Assembly: GCF_006483445.1 (NCBI RefSeq)
Contig: NZ_PPPT01000009.1
Location: 1 to 64,000 of the forward strand
DNA: 64,000 nt
Direction: 5' to 3'
Source of the DNA: Bradyrhizobium guangdongense
GTDB lineage: Bacteria > Pseudomonadota > Alphaproteobacteria > Rhizobiales > Xanthobacteraceae
Both the position numbers and the translations under genes were made by a program. The notes under the pieces were generated by a model. That model saw only the letters and a list, made by a program, of their open reading frames with translations, did no database searches and had not been told where the DNA came from. Position 1 is the first letter of the stretch. Each line of letters begins with the position of its first letter. Shown here piece after piece: positions 25,560-36,300 of the stretch.

Positions 25560-27302
25560 TTATTGTTTATACGCTCCGACCAATTTTCCACCCAGCAGGG
25601 TGGCGTGACTGAGGCCGAGCAGCCACAAGAACGTCGCGCTGACTGGCGGCATGCTCGAGAAGACCTGACGCGCTTCGGCGAGAGCTCCGGTTGCAGACAA
25701 TCCGCCGATTCGTTCGGCCGCCTCTAGGGCCAGGCTCACATAGATCGCTGCGAGCACGCCTGTGATGACGATCGTTTGCACCCTTGTAGAATCGACAACT
25801 CCATCATCCTCCTCCGTCTCACCATAGACAAGGTCTGCAAGCGCGGCATCCTTCGGATCATCCTTTGTGAGGATGCGCGTCCTTCGTGGCGGAAGCACAG
25901 GCGTGGCGCCGCCAGGGGCAGCGGACGTCGGACCGGGCTGGGTTATGAAGCTAGACAGAATGGTTGTTCCACCTGAGATTCCGAGCAGAGCCCATAATGT
26001 CGTTTCCATGCTGGGAGTAAAATCCAGCAAGCCGGACAATTTATTCTCCCAAAGCTTTAGCTCCGGTTGTTGTTTGGCTGCATTGGTCGCGTATGCCGCG
26101 CCTTGCTGGATGCGGTCCAAACTCTCCGCCCAAAAACCGACGTTGAACAGAGCGTAGGCCGCAAGCGGTCCCATCAGGATCACGAGCCAGATCGCGAATT
26201 GAACTCTGGTGAGGCTCATTCGGTTGCGCTTGTCAATGAACAGGCCAAGCGGCCGACCCATCACGCCGAGACCAGCCGCAAGCGCCATCATGATAATCGA
26301 TGCCATTGCCAGAAGGATCGGCATTCGCAATGAGAATGCGTATCCTGAATCAGAGACGGTCCATTTTGCCAACCATACCTTGGTCCGCGACCACCAGTCG
26401 CGATTGGAAGCGTTCTGCACATCGCTAACAACCTTTAGCCAATCCGTGAGGCAAACGCCGTCGTTTCCTGCGGTTCCTGGCAACCAGTCTTGCGGCGCGC
26501 CGAACAGTGTGGATGGCCGCCTAACGTCAAATTGGGTTGAGCACTTTGTCTCAGGTGTCGAAGGGGCGGCAACGGCCGCCGGAGCTGCTGCGGGGGCTGC
26601 GGGAGCTCCAGCGGCTGGGGCTGCAGGAGCGGCAGGGGCAGGCGCTGCAGCGGGTACATTAGTCGCAAGTCTGGCCGCAAAGGCGTTCCCAGCCATTCGC
26701 GTCACGTCGCCCACACTCATCGACCACAGACATGCCATGGCAAACAGGGCGACCGAGGCGACGGCGAGCCAAAATGCCACTCGTGCTGCTTTCGTATCGA
26801 CCGGCTTGCGCCGAACCTCGCGCGGCACATACACGGAGGTACCAGGCGGCAGGCCTGTCCCGGTCACCAGCGAAACCAAGCGGGACGCATCTTCATTCGG
26901 GCGAACTGCGCGCGAAAATGCCGACACATCGTGGCCATCGACCGTGAAACGTCCAATCAGCTCCATTGTGTCCGGTGTCGCGGTATCCCATGGCGCGGGA
27001 AGGGCTTCATCCTTGGTCAGCGTCTTGCCGTCAGCGCTGGGCCACAAGATCACACGCATGTTCTTCAGCGCGTCGGGTACTGCCGCCTCCGCCGCGGCTG
27101 TGCAAGCGGCAACATCCGCTCCATACAGATCATCGTCCTGGGCCGGGACGGACTCGAAGCGCGAAAAGCTCTTTTCGGCTTCGCTGGCGATCGCGGCCAC
27201 TTGCTGCCGAAGTCTGGCTAGCGTCGTCGCATCTCCGCCGGCGGGCACCTGCAGGTCCTTCGTCTCGGTCCACACGATCTGAAATCTCGTCAATGCACTC
27301 AT
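25560..27302 (-). CDS. Multi-spanning membrane protein downstream of the Tc A subunit
   Basis: A 580-aa protein I do not recognise by family. A soluble N-terminal part (about 1-170) is followed by a first membrane helix (about 175-195), then a low-complexity Ala/Pro linker (about 215-250), and then some five more hydrophobic helices (about 327-350, 370-395, 440-460, 515-535 and 555-577). A conserved-looking block, GLFIDKRNRMSLTRVQFA, lies between helices 2 and 3. It begins 75 bp after the TcA-like gene on the same strand and is probably translated from the same mRNA. Inference: an inner-membrane helper for toxin export, anchoring or self-protection. It does not look like a holin (far too large) or a known secretion component. 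Confidence 0.7.
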   Translation of the reverse strand: MSALTRFQIVWTETKDLQVPAGGDATTLARLRQQVAAIASEAEKSFSRFESVPAQDDDLYGADVAACTAAAEAAVPDALKNMRVILWPSADGKTLTKDEALPAPWDTATPDTMELIGRFTVDGHDVSAFSRAVRPNEDASRLVSLVTGTGLPPGTSVYVPREVRRKPVDTKAARVAFWLAVASVALFAMACLWSMSVGDVTRMAGNAFAARLATNVPAAAPAPAAPAAPAAGAPAAPAAAPAAVAAPSTPETKCSTQFDVRRPSTLFGAPQDWLPGTAGNDGVCLTDWLKVVSDVQNASNRDWWSRTKVWLAKWTVSDSGYAFSLRMPILLAMASIIMMALAAGLGVMGRPLGLFIDKRNRMSLTRVQFAIWLVILMGPLAAYALFNVGFWAESLDRIQQGAAYATNAAKQQPELKLWENKLSGLLDFTPSMETTLWALLGISGGTTILSSFITQPGPTSAAPGGATPVLPPRRTRILTKDDPKDAALADLVYGETEEDDGVVDSTRVQTIVITGVLAAIYVSLALEAAERIGGLSATGALAEARQVFSSMPPVSATFLWLLGLSHATLLGGKLVGAYKQ

Positions 27303-27376
27303 TTGTGCCCCCCTAATCCACGTCCTTATGACGCTCCATTGTCAAATATCGGTCCTCGACGAATGCCCCCACCAGA

Positions 27377-30300
27377 TCAATTGAGCGAGGCAAAGCGTTC
27401 GCAAGGCGCTACCTCTGCTTTCGGTGGCGCGAAAAAGTATTTCAAGCAAACCAGCAGCACCTCTGGCTGCGAGACGGCGGCGCCGACGGGCGCCGCAATT
27501 TCAAGTTGGACTGAGGTACTCGAGGTCCCGGCTTGAATGACCGGTGGCGAGAGCGACAGCCTGCCGTGATAAACGGGCCCGTAAGACTGATCGACAAGCG
27601 CGGCCTCGCAGGGTTGGCCGTTCACCTTGATTTCCAGGAGTGGCGGGAGGCTCGCTCCAGCCTCGGGCTTGAAGTAGACGTCGAGCTCTTCGACAACGAC
27701 ATTCTCGTTGTTCCGACTCCAGGGGAACATGTCGCGATCGATCTGTACAGAGAGACGGGTTGCGCTGCCTTCGCGCAGATTGGTCCACTGGGCCGGAAAG
27801 TCGTGCTGGATGTCCAGATACCGGTTCGCAGGATTTCCCTCCACGGGGAGATTTTGCCTGGCTGTGGTTCGCGCCTGTTCGCGCATCTCCGCGCTCCCCT
27901 CAATGGCGGTGTAGCGGAAGTGCAGCACCACGTCGGTCAAGGAGTCCGGGTCGAACTGAGTCGTAGTCGGGTCCATTTCGATTCGCCACCGGCTAATCAT
28001 GCCGGCGCCTTCGAAGGGCAGATAGCGTTCGTCGCGCAGATTGGTCTCGAACAGGCCGGTATCGTTCTGAGCCGACGTTGTGACGATCGATTGATGCGCG
28101 GCGTAACGGCGCACGAACCGCGGATCGCCTGCCAGCACGACCTGCTCTGGATACTGCGGGTCGACCTGAGGCGACAACCTCACCGCATCCGACAGCAGGG
28201 TCAACTTAGCGTTGACGGTCTGATAGGGGCCTGTCGCGCAAAGCACGCTCAACGCCACGTTCTTGATCCGGCGCCGATAGTGTCCCGGCATTTCCAGATC
28301 TAGCATCCACTCCGGCAGATCGACCTCACAGTTGCCCGTCAGTCGCAGGCTGACGAGCGCGTCCGGCGCGCAGAGCCGTAGCGAAACACTCTTGCCGAGT
28401 TCGTATTCGCGCACGTTCTGCTGCAGGTATGTCTGCTCCATGCGGCGAAGAGCCATCAGTAGGTGATCACCCGCGGTCATGCCCTCGCGATAGTTGGTCC
28501 AGGATACCGACGCGAGAAAACAGGAGGATGCATAGTGTCGCTCGTAGCGGAAGGCGTTTTCGGCGTCCCTTGCTGCCGCAAGCGCGACGTCAAACATCTC
28601 GCGGTAGAGCCCGGCGAGATTGTCCTGAAGCCAGCAGAAATGTTCAGCATTGGTGAACTTGCTCTGCTGGAAACGCTGGATTTCCTGCGCATTCAGGACG
28701 GTGTCCTGATGGATATTCAACTCGCGTAACGCAATATCCTGCCGCCGGTCCGCAGCGAGAATCTGACGGCGCACCTGTTCGAGCTCGATCTTCAGAACCT
28801 CCAGCTGGTGGCGCCATTCTTCCTCGCGGCGGGCAAACGACCCTCGCATCGAGTCGATGGAGGCGTCCATACTGTTGACCGAAGCCAGCATGTGCAACAA
28901 GCTGGCGCCAATCTTCGAGCTGGCTGAGTACTTCTGCCCACTGACAAACTTCACCATCGAGCAAACGCCGACATACACCTCGGGGACAAGGAGGAGTACC
29001 TGCGCGGCAATTTCGAACCCCTCGGTGGCCGCCGTGAGCATCTTCGCCACTTCCATGTGGGCGAAATACGACTGCTCGTCCGAAATAAGCCCCACCTGAA
29101 TGAGGTGTTCGATATGCTGTTTCTTGGTCTCCAGGATCTCTCGCGCCTTCTCCAGCGCCTGCAGTTGCCAGTCGGCCTCACGCCACTGCGAGCGTCGCAC
29201 ATCGAGTAGCAGGCGATTGATCTGAACTTCGTGCCTGGAGCGCAGCAGGGCGAGCTCTTCTGCATCGCCCCTTTCGAAGGCCGACATCAGTGCCGCACCG
29301 AAGCCGCGTGTCTCGGCGCACAGCTCGATCGCCTTCTGCAGGACGACATTGAACCGGTAGTGCGGTGGCGGCAGCAGCCATTCGTCGCGATCGCGTTCGG
29401 TGCTGTCGTAGGCATCGCGCCACATCCAGCCGTCATGCAGTCGCATGTCGCCATAGGCCGGCATGGCCGCAGGAGACCGGGACAGGGCGGGCTGTGTTCG
29501 ATCGTTGCGGATCTGCCGGCTGTTCTCGCAACGCTGGATGGCGGTCGCGAGCCGGTCGGTCCGATCCCAGAGCAGGACAAGACGCCGGTTCAGGGGCGGC
29601 GGTTCGGGTACGAAGCTTCGAAGCTTATCCGCAGTGTCGGGATCCTGGTGGCGCAGCCGGCGCGGCCGTTCACCGAGCACCTTGCGCGCCAGGGCGAACG
29701 TCTCGCGGGCAAGTTCGGTGGTCGAAAGTCGCTGGCCGGCAAGCTGGGACTCGCCGATATCAAGGATGTTCTCCAGCCAGTTGAGGACGAGGACTCTGGC
29801 GTTCGGACGGCCGAAGAGCCCCTTGGGATCGAGCCAGCCGTTGGAGCAGGCGAGCGGCTTGTGCAGGAACTCCAGCCACTCACGTGCCGCGTCGCCGCGG
29901 TCGTGCAGGCGCAGATGCTTCTGCACAAGGAGAGCCGGCGCGTGGAATGTCGCAGGCCCCGCTGCGGCGCCGGGCGCCGCCGCCATGAAATGCGGAAACG
30001 AGGACAGTCCGCCGGCGGAAGGAGCGGTGCCCGCGCTCCAAGTCGTCTGCACCAACACCCGTGCGATATTCGCGTCGGGGTCATAGACAAAACGTTGGTC
30101 GATTTTCGCCGCGCCATCGACTTCGAACACCAAAAGGTCGACATCGCGCTTGTCGAACTTCAACATGCCGTCGCTTGCGACCGGGACGCCGTAATCCGAA
30201 ACGCGGACATCGTCTGCGATGCCGTCGCGTATCCGGCACCACGCCAGCCGCACCGTCTTTCTCGTGTTCCAGGCCAACAGGTTTGCGGGAATCCCGGCCA

Positions 30301-33300
30301 GATGGTCGTTGCTGTCGTACGGATGCTCCCAATCCTGGCCGGCATCCTGTGTCGGTTTGTCGTAGGCCGCACCATCGACCAGCCAGAAGTAGAAATCGTC
30401 CTGCCTGTCGGTCGTGCTGCATTGCAGGCGGACGAACCTGGGGTCCAGCTCGAGCGGTGCATCGCTTAGCATCCGCATCGAGTTGGTCTCGCGGTTGTCC
30501 ACCGTGTTCTTGACCTCGGGAGGGCTCAATACGGTCCGGCTAAGTGCGCGGTCGCGCCTTGTCAGCTTCTCATAACCTTCGGGTTTCATCGGAAGCGCCT
30601 CGGACACCGAAGGCAACCTGTCGATCCAGCGGATCAGCCCGGGAATCGACGGCATCAGCGGCGCCACGAGATCGTCCCAGTCCTGATCGGCCGTCAGGCT
30701 CTCCTGCTGAAGATGGCGCTCGAGAAATTCGAAGGTTTCGGTCCTCGAGGCCGCACTGATCAGATAAGCCTCGCGATAGTTCTCGGGGTAGGCGCCCCGA
30801 TACTGCCACGCCTCCCACCTGCGATATTCCGCAAGGCGCAGGTCCCAGTCTTCGAGGAAGTCGCGGCTGACATCGTCGGTCGAGACTTTCTCAAGCCCCA
30901 ATCGCAGCCGCTGGACGTAGGTGCGCAACGCCGCGGCTGCCTCTTCGATGCGAGGCGTCGCCGCGCACGTTCCCGTTTCCACGTCCAGCAGCAGCCGCTC
31001 GGACAGATCGCGCGCGGAGCAGGCGTAAGGAGGCCCTCCGTTCATTTGCGGCATCGTACAGCGCTCGAGCGATGCAAGATATCCGACAAGCGCGAAGCGT
31101 GCCCTTTCGCGCAAGGGGCCGTTCAGCTGCGCGAGGTTGGCGTAGCGGCGGACCGGACCGTTTTCCAGGTAGGCTTCGTTGATGTATTCGCGCAGCGAAG
31201 CCACGTTCGGCTCGAACCTCGCCCATTCCCGATATTTCACCGGCGCAACACCGTGCGCTGCTGCAAACCGTCGCTGCCGGGCGTACTGCCACTGCGCTGC
31301 CTGCCAGACGCGGATCGGCCACTCCTCGGTCTTGAGCGCGGTCTTCGCCAGCTCCGGATAGTCGGGACTGGCGTCGATCGTATAGAGCAGGGCGTCAGGT
31401 GCCACCTTCGCCTTCAGGCCGAGATGATCGCTGACCAGCTGTTGCGCGGTCGGCGGCGTTACTGGGTTAGCCGCGTCGTTGAAGAGTTGCCACAGCGGCG
31501 TGGCGACGCCGGGAACCTCCGAGCGGAGTTGCACATAGTCGTGAAAGCGCTCCCACTGGTCGAACAAGGGCCAGACGCGGTCCGGCATGTGCGTTTCCGG
31601 ATACTGACGCACATCCTCGCCGACGGGGCGGGGCCGGAAGGCGTCGCCGACGCTCCATTGGTTGAAGTCGAAATCGAGCTTTCGCGACTCCCAGTTCCCG
31701 GTTGCCGTCGCGCGTGTGTGCGCGATGCCGCGGAAGTCGGCGCCCTTGCTCAGGAGGAAATCGACTTCCTTCTCCACCAGCCGGAAGCGGTGGCAGAACA
31801 GCAGCGCCTTGAAGGCACGCTGGTAGCTGCGGCGAATGTCGCGGATCGAGCTGAAATAGTATGGCTCGGGATAGAAGAATGGCGCGGCGCCGGCGTATCC
31901 CGGAAAGTCCTGTGCTTCCTTGAGCTCGATGAACAGCGACTGGGCCAGCACTTCGAAGAATTCTGTGGAAGTTGTGTCGCCGCCTCCCGGTGGGTTCTTC
32001 GGAAAGCTCCGCGACACGGCGATTTCGCTCAAGCCATGCAGAGGGGAGGCCTCGGGCGAATTCACGAAAACGCCGAGCCATGCGACATGCCTGTCCTTGC
32101 TGCCGCTCGGACCCTTGCTGATCTCATAGATCGAGGGATCGACCGAGTAGTCGACGAAGGTCAATTTGACGTCATAGTGGCCCTGGTCCAGAGGAGCGGC
32201 GACCGGAGCCGCGTGGAATGCGCCGTCCGCGTCGTTGCCGAACAGGACCAGCGAATCGGACGCGCCGCCGGGCGTGTGCAGAGGCACGATCTCCTTCGTG
32301 TAGGTCGCACCCGCAATCTCGATGCGCATGCCGTCGTCGGTCAGATTTGGAATATTGGTGGTACCGAGAGGTCCGTCTTCTCCATTGGGAAGCTTGAAGG
32401 AGGTAACAAATCGGTGCTCGCCCTTGATCGTGACCTGCAGTCGGCCCTTCCACTCGATATGGTAGGGAACTGCACCGCCATAGCGCGCCTTGTCGGCCGG
32501 ATCGAAGCGCAGCTGGTAGCCGCTTCTCAGTTCAACTTGCTGCTGCCCGGCTGGCACCGGCTGCAGGAATTTGTGGTCAATCGGCTCGGGTACACGCAGC
32601 GGCTTCGGAACATTGTAGAGCCAGTCGTTGCTGTTCGGTCCGACGTTATCCCCGTACTTGTCGTTCGCATGATCGAGATAGTTCAGCGAGCCGGAAATCT
32701 CGCGCATCAGCGCGGTGGTCTGAGGCAGATTTGCGAACGGCGGAAATACCGGGAATGCGGGGGGCGTCTGCAGCCGCTCGTAGTTTGCATTGGGCAAGCC
32801 TGGGGCTCCAGGCACTTGCGCCACATACCTGTCGAAGCGCTGATTGAAAATGTCGGTGTAGGGGCCGGGTGGCTTGAACGACGAGAACGTCGTCCAGATG
32901 CCGGTGCCGCGCAGGCCGAGGATGCCGGCGATCGCCTTGGCGTTCGGATTGGCCAGGTACTGGAAGGCGCCGCTGTTGTCCTTCCAGTTTTCGTCCGCCT
33001 CGATGTGATGCAGCAGCAAGTAGCGCGCCGTCGTGGACAGATTGTCGAGTTCGACGTCGGGATTCTTGCCAGGCTCGCGCTGCAAGACGTGGGCTGCAAG
33101 GTGGTCGGCGACGACGAGATGCTGACGAAAGAAGACGAAGAAATACCGCACGAATAAATTCATGCGGTAGGTCGCCTTCTTGGGACGGAGCAGGCGGCGT
33201 GCGGCCTCGCGCTGGTCGGGGAGTATCAGGGAGAATTTGGCCAGCGTGCGCCGCGGCTGTTCGAACAGGTCGCGGATCGCCGTCACTTCGCCGGGGGAGC

Positions 33301-36300
33301 AGGCTGGAAACAGGGTTGTATCGGTCGTGTCGGTTTTTCTGAGCCTCGTGGCTTCTGTCAGGATATCGACCGGATCCAGCAAGCCTGTGCACGAAAGCTT
33401 GTTGGCCGCAGGGTCGAAGGCGAATACCGCAGAGAAATCGTATTTCTTGGGTTGGCCTGCTTTTTGTGTGTACCGCGTGACATCCGTCTCAAGCAGGTCG
33501 GTGGTGAATTTCGGCTTGTCTTCGGTCAACAGACTCTTCAACGCGTCGAGATCGGAATAGCCGAGCGCCGTCAGTTCTTCCGCAAGCCTGAGCCACAACT
33601 TGTTCAGGTCGTCATTGGTTGGATTCGGCCGCCAGAGTCCGCCGGGCTGGCGATCGGCTGCGAACACGCGATCGAGGCGGCTGAAGTCGTCGTCGCTAAG
33701 CGCGAACTTGCCTTTCAGCCTACTTTTTTCGCCGTCGTTCTGGTCCCATGTTGGCTTGTGGCCGTCGCTGGCGTCGGGCCGGGTCGATATCATCGACCCA
33801 TACGCTGCGCCGCGGAGCAGCCGCTGCAGGCGCAGCATCGACGCGTCGGTGCAGTCGGAAAACTTGTCGGCAAACGGGTTTTCCCTGATCTTGTTCTCGA
33901 CGGCCTCGACGCGGAACGGATCGTCCTCGAACGTGGTCAGGTGCCGATTGAGATAGAGGAAGGAAAGCTCGCCGACGCTGAAATCCGAATGCGCGACCTT
34001 GAAGCAGACTTCGACGAACCGCAGCGTATGGGTGGGTCGCAGGAATGCCGGGTAGTTGTCGTTGCCGCCATCCGAACGAAGGCTGGTGAGGTCCTCAATT
34101 TCGCCGAACTCCTCCGCGTGCAGGATGCGTTTCTTTGGTTCCTTGCGGAAGCAGTTCGCCCGCTCCTGAACGACCGCGGCGAGGTCCTTCTTCGCCTGTT
34201 CGGCGACGGGAGTGTCGACTCCTCCCGCCGCCGGCAGCCATAGCGGCAGCACGTCGGTCACGCACAGCGCATAGTCGTCGCGCAGCATCTGCATGGCGGC
34301 GAGCTGTCTGATGAAATCGGCGTTGATGTTCGCGCCGTTGTAAAGGCCGAGTACGTCGCAGGTCTGCTTCAGCGCCAGAAACGAGTGATCCCTGGCGGCA
34401 AGCTTTTCCCACCAGCCGAGCAATTCCTCGATCTCGCCGAGCGGTCCGGTGAACGACCCGTCGCGTGGCTCGGCATTGATGTGGTCGACGAGGTCCTGAA
34501 GGCGTTCGCGAGCCGCAGCGGAGTCGGGGAACGTCGCCGGAAGGGAATCGATCTTCACGCTGACGGGAGTGACGGTATCGCGGATTTCGTCCTGCAGCCG
34601 GTCGGCATTGAAGGCGGCCAACAGCGCCTCGCATTTATCGACCGTTGCCTGGGTTTTGAATTGTTCCAGCGGCAGCCGGCGCAACTCCTTGGCAAATGTC
34701 TTCACTCGATTTGACGCGGCAGGAAACAGGCCGAGCCGCCCGAGTTGCGCTTTCAATGCGGTTGTCAGCGCGTTAAGCTTGTCCTGAATGGTGGCGCTGT
34801 CGACCTCGATCGCTGACGGCCACCACCCCGCGATGGCGTTGTCCATGCCGTGACCGGCAGCGGTTGCAGCAGCCTTCACATTCGGGACTGTCGCCAACTC
34901 GGGCAAAACGGCGGCAATCTGCTCTCTTGCGTTTCTGATGACGGGGGCGGCGCTGGTTGCAGGCAGCAGGCCGTCGAGCATCGTCAGGGCGGCTGAGAGA
35001 TCGGAAAGTGAGTCCAGGCTGTCAATCACGTCAGCGAGGCTGACACGCAGCTCGCGGACACGCTGCTTCAGTGCAGTCCGAATTTCACCGCCGGAGATGG
35101 CGACAGCCAGCCCTTCGGCCTGAGCCTCGATGTTCTCAATGCCCTTCCGTGCAACTTCCGATGCGGTCAGGCTCGCCTTGATGCGTCCAGCGTGGGTCCT
35201 GACGTCGTCCGTGACTTGTGCGTTGGCGGAGCTCTCCAGGCGTTCGAGCCTCGTTTTCAAAACTGCGATCGAATCATCCGCTGCGGCGAGGTGGGTGTAT
35301 TCGTTCGGCAACGCCGCGAACGCCGACCTTACGGCGTCGCTGTCAGCTTGCTGGTTCGCCGGATCGATCGGAGTTGTTCCTGCCTTCTCGAAGGCGGCGA
35401 CGAAGGTGCGTACGGCGGCTTCGATGGTGGCAATCGAGGCCCGGGCGCCGTCCCAGTTCCGCATCTGCTCGCGCGCCCTGCGCAGGCGCTGGAGGATGCC
35501 TTCGAGCGAATAGTCGGTGTGCGGGATTTTTCGCAGCAGGCGCCAAAGCCGCAGGAAAACCGCCAGTCGTTCGAGGGCGACGTCCGCGTGGAGCGGGGCA
35601 AAGTCGATCGTGTAGGCGCCGATATCGCAGGGCTCGTCTTCGGGCAGCCCCGGCGCCACAATTATCGGGACAAAGCCGCAGGCCACCAGATCGCGAAACT
35701 CGCGGTAGCTCAGGCCGCTGCGCAGCAGAAATTCCGACAGGCGCCGGACTCCGGCCGGCCGGGCATTCGGATCGGGCCGCATCACGACCTGATGCGTATC
35801 CAGCCAGTCGGCCCATTTCGGCGTGTCATTGTGGCCGGTGCCGGTGGCCGACGGATAGCCCCAGAATTGCCAGAGCTTCTGCCGCGAATTGTTCAGCGTT
35901 TCGGTGAAGACTTCGCGGTGCTCTTCCACGTTCAGCTTGAGATATTCGCGGGCCGTATCGATGCGCACCGGGTAGCGACGCAGATGCGTCTGAGTGTCGA
36001 ACTCCGGGGGCAGGTAGGGCACGAACGCTTTCGCGTTGGCCGTGTCCTGCGGCTGCTTGACGAATTCGTGGACGTCCTTGCGGAACGTCCGCATCGTGTC
36101 GTAGCGCCGCGACCCAATGTGTTCGAGGTAGCTGCGGGTAATATCGAGTAGCTGATGATAGGGACGCTCGAACGACGAGAAATCCTCGCGCAGCCGGTCG
36201 TATGCAGCCTTTTGCCGCGCGAGGGCTACGGCATCGGCCGGATCGGACGGTGTGGAATGCTCAGGGACGGCCGCGAGTTCGTCGGCCGTCACGCCCGCCG

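Noticed and set aside
30713..33157. An 814-codon open frame on the plus strand
   Set aside because: It lies entirely antisense to the TcA-like gene and has no motif; long antisense frames are expected in GC-rich coding DNA. Others (for example 29231-30469, 36155-37726, 47287-48933 and 3029-4774) were rejected for the same reason.
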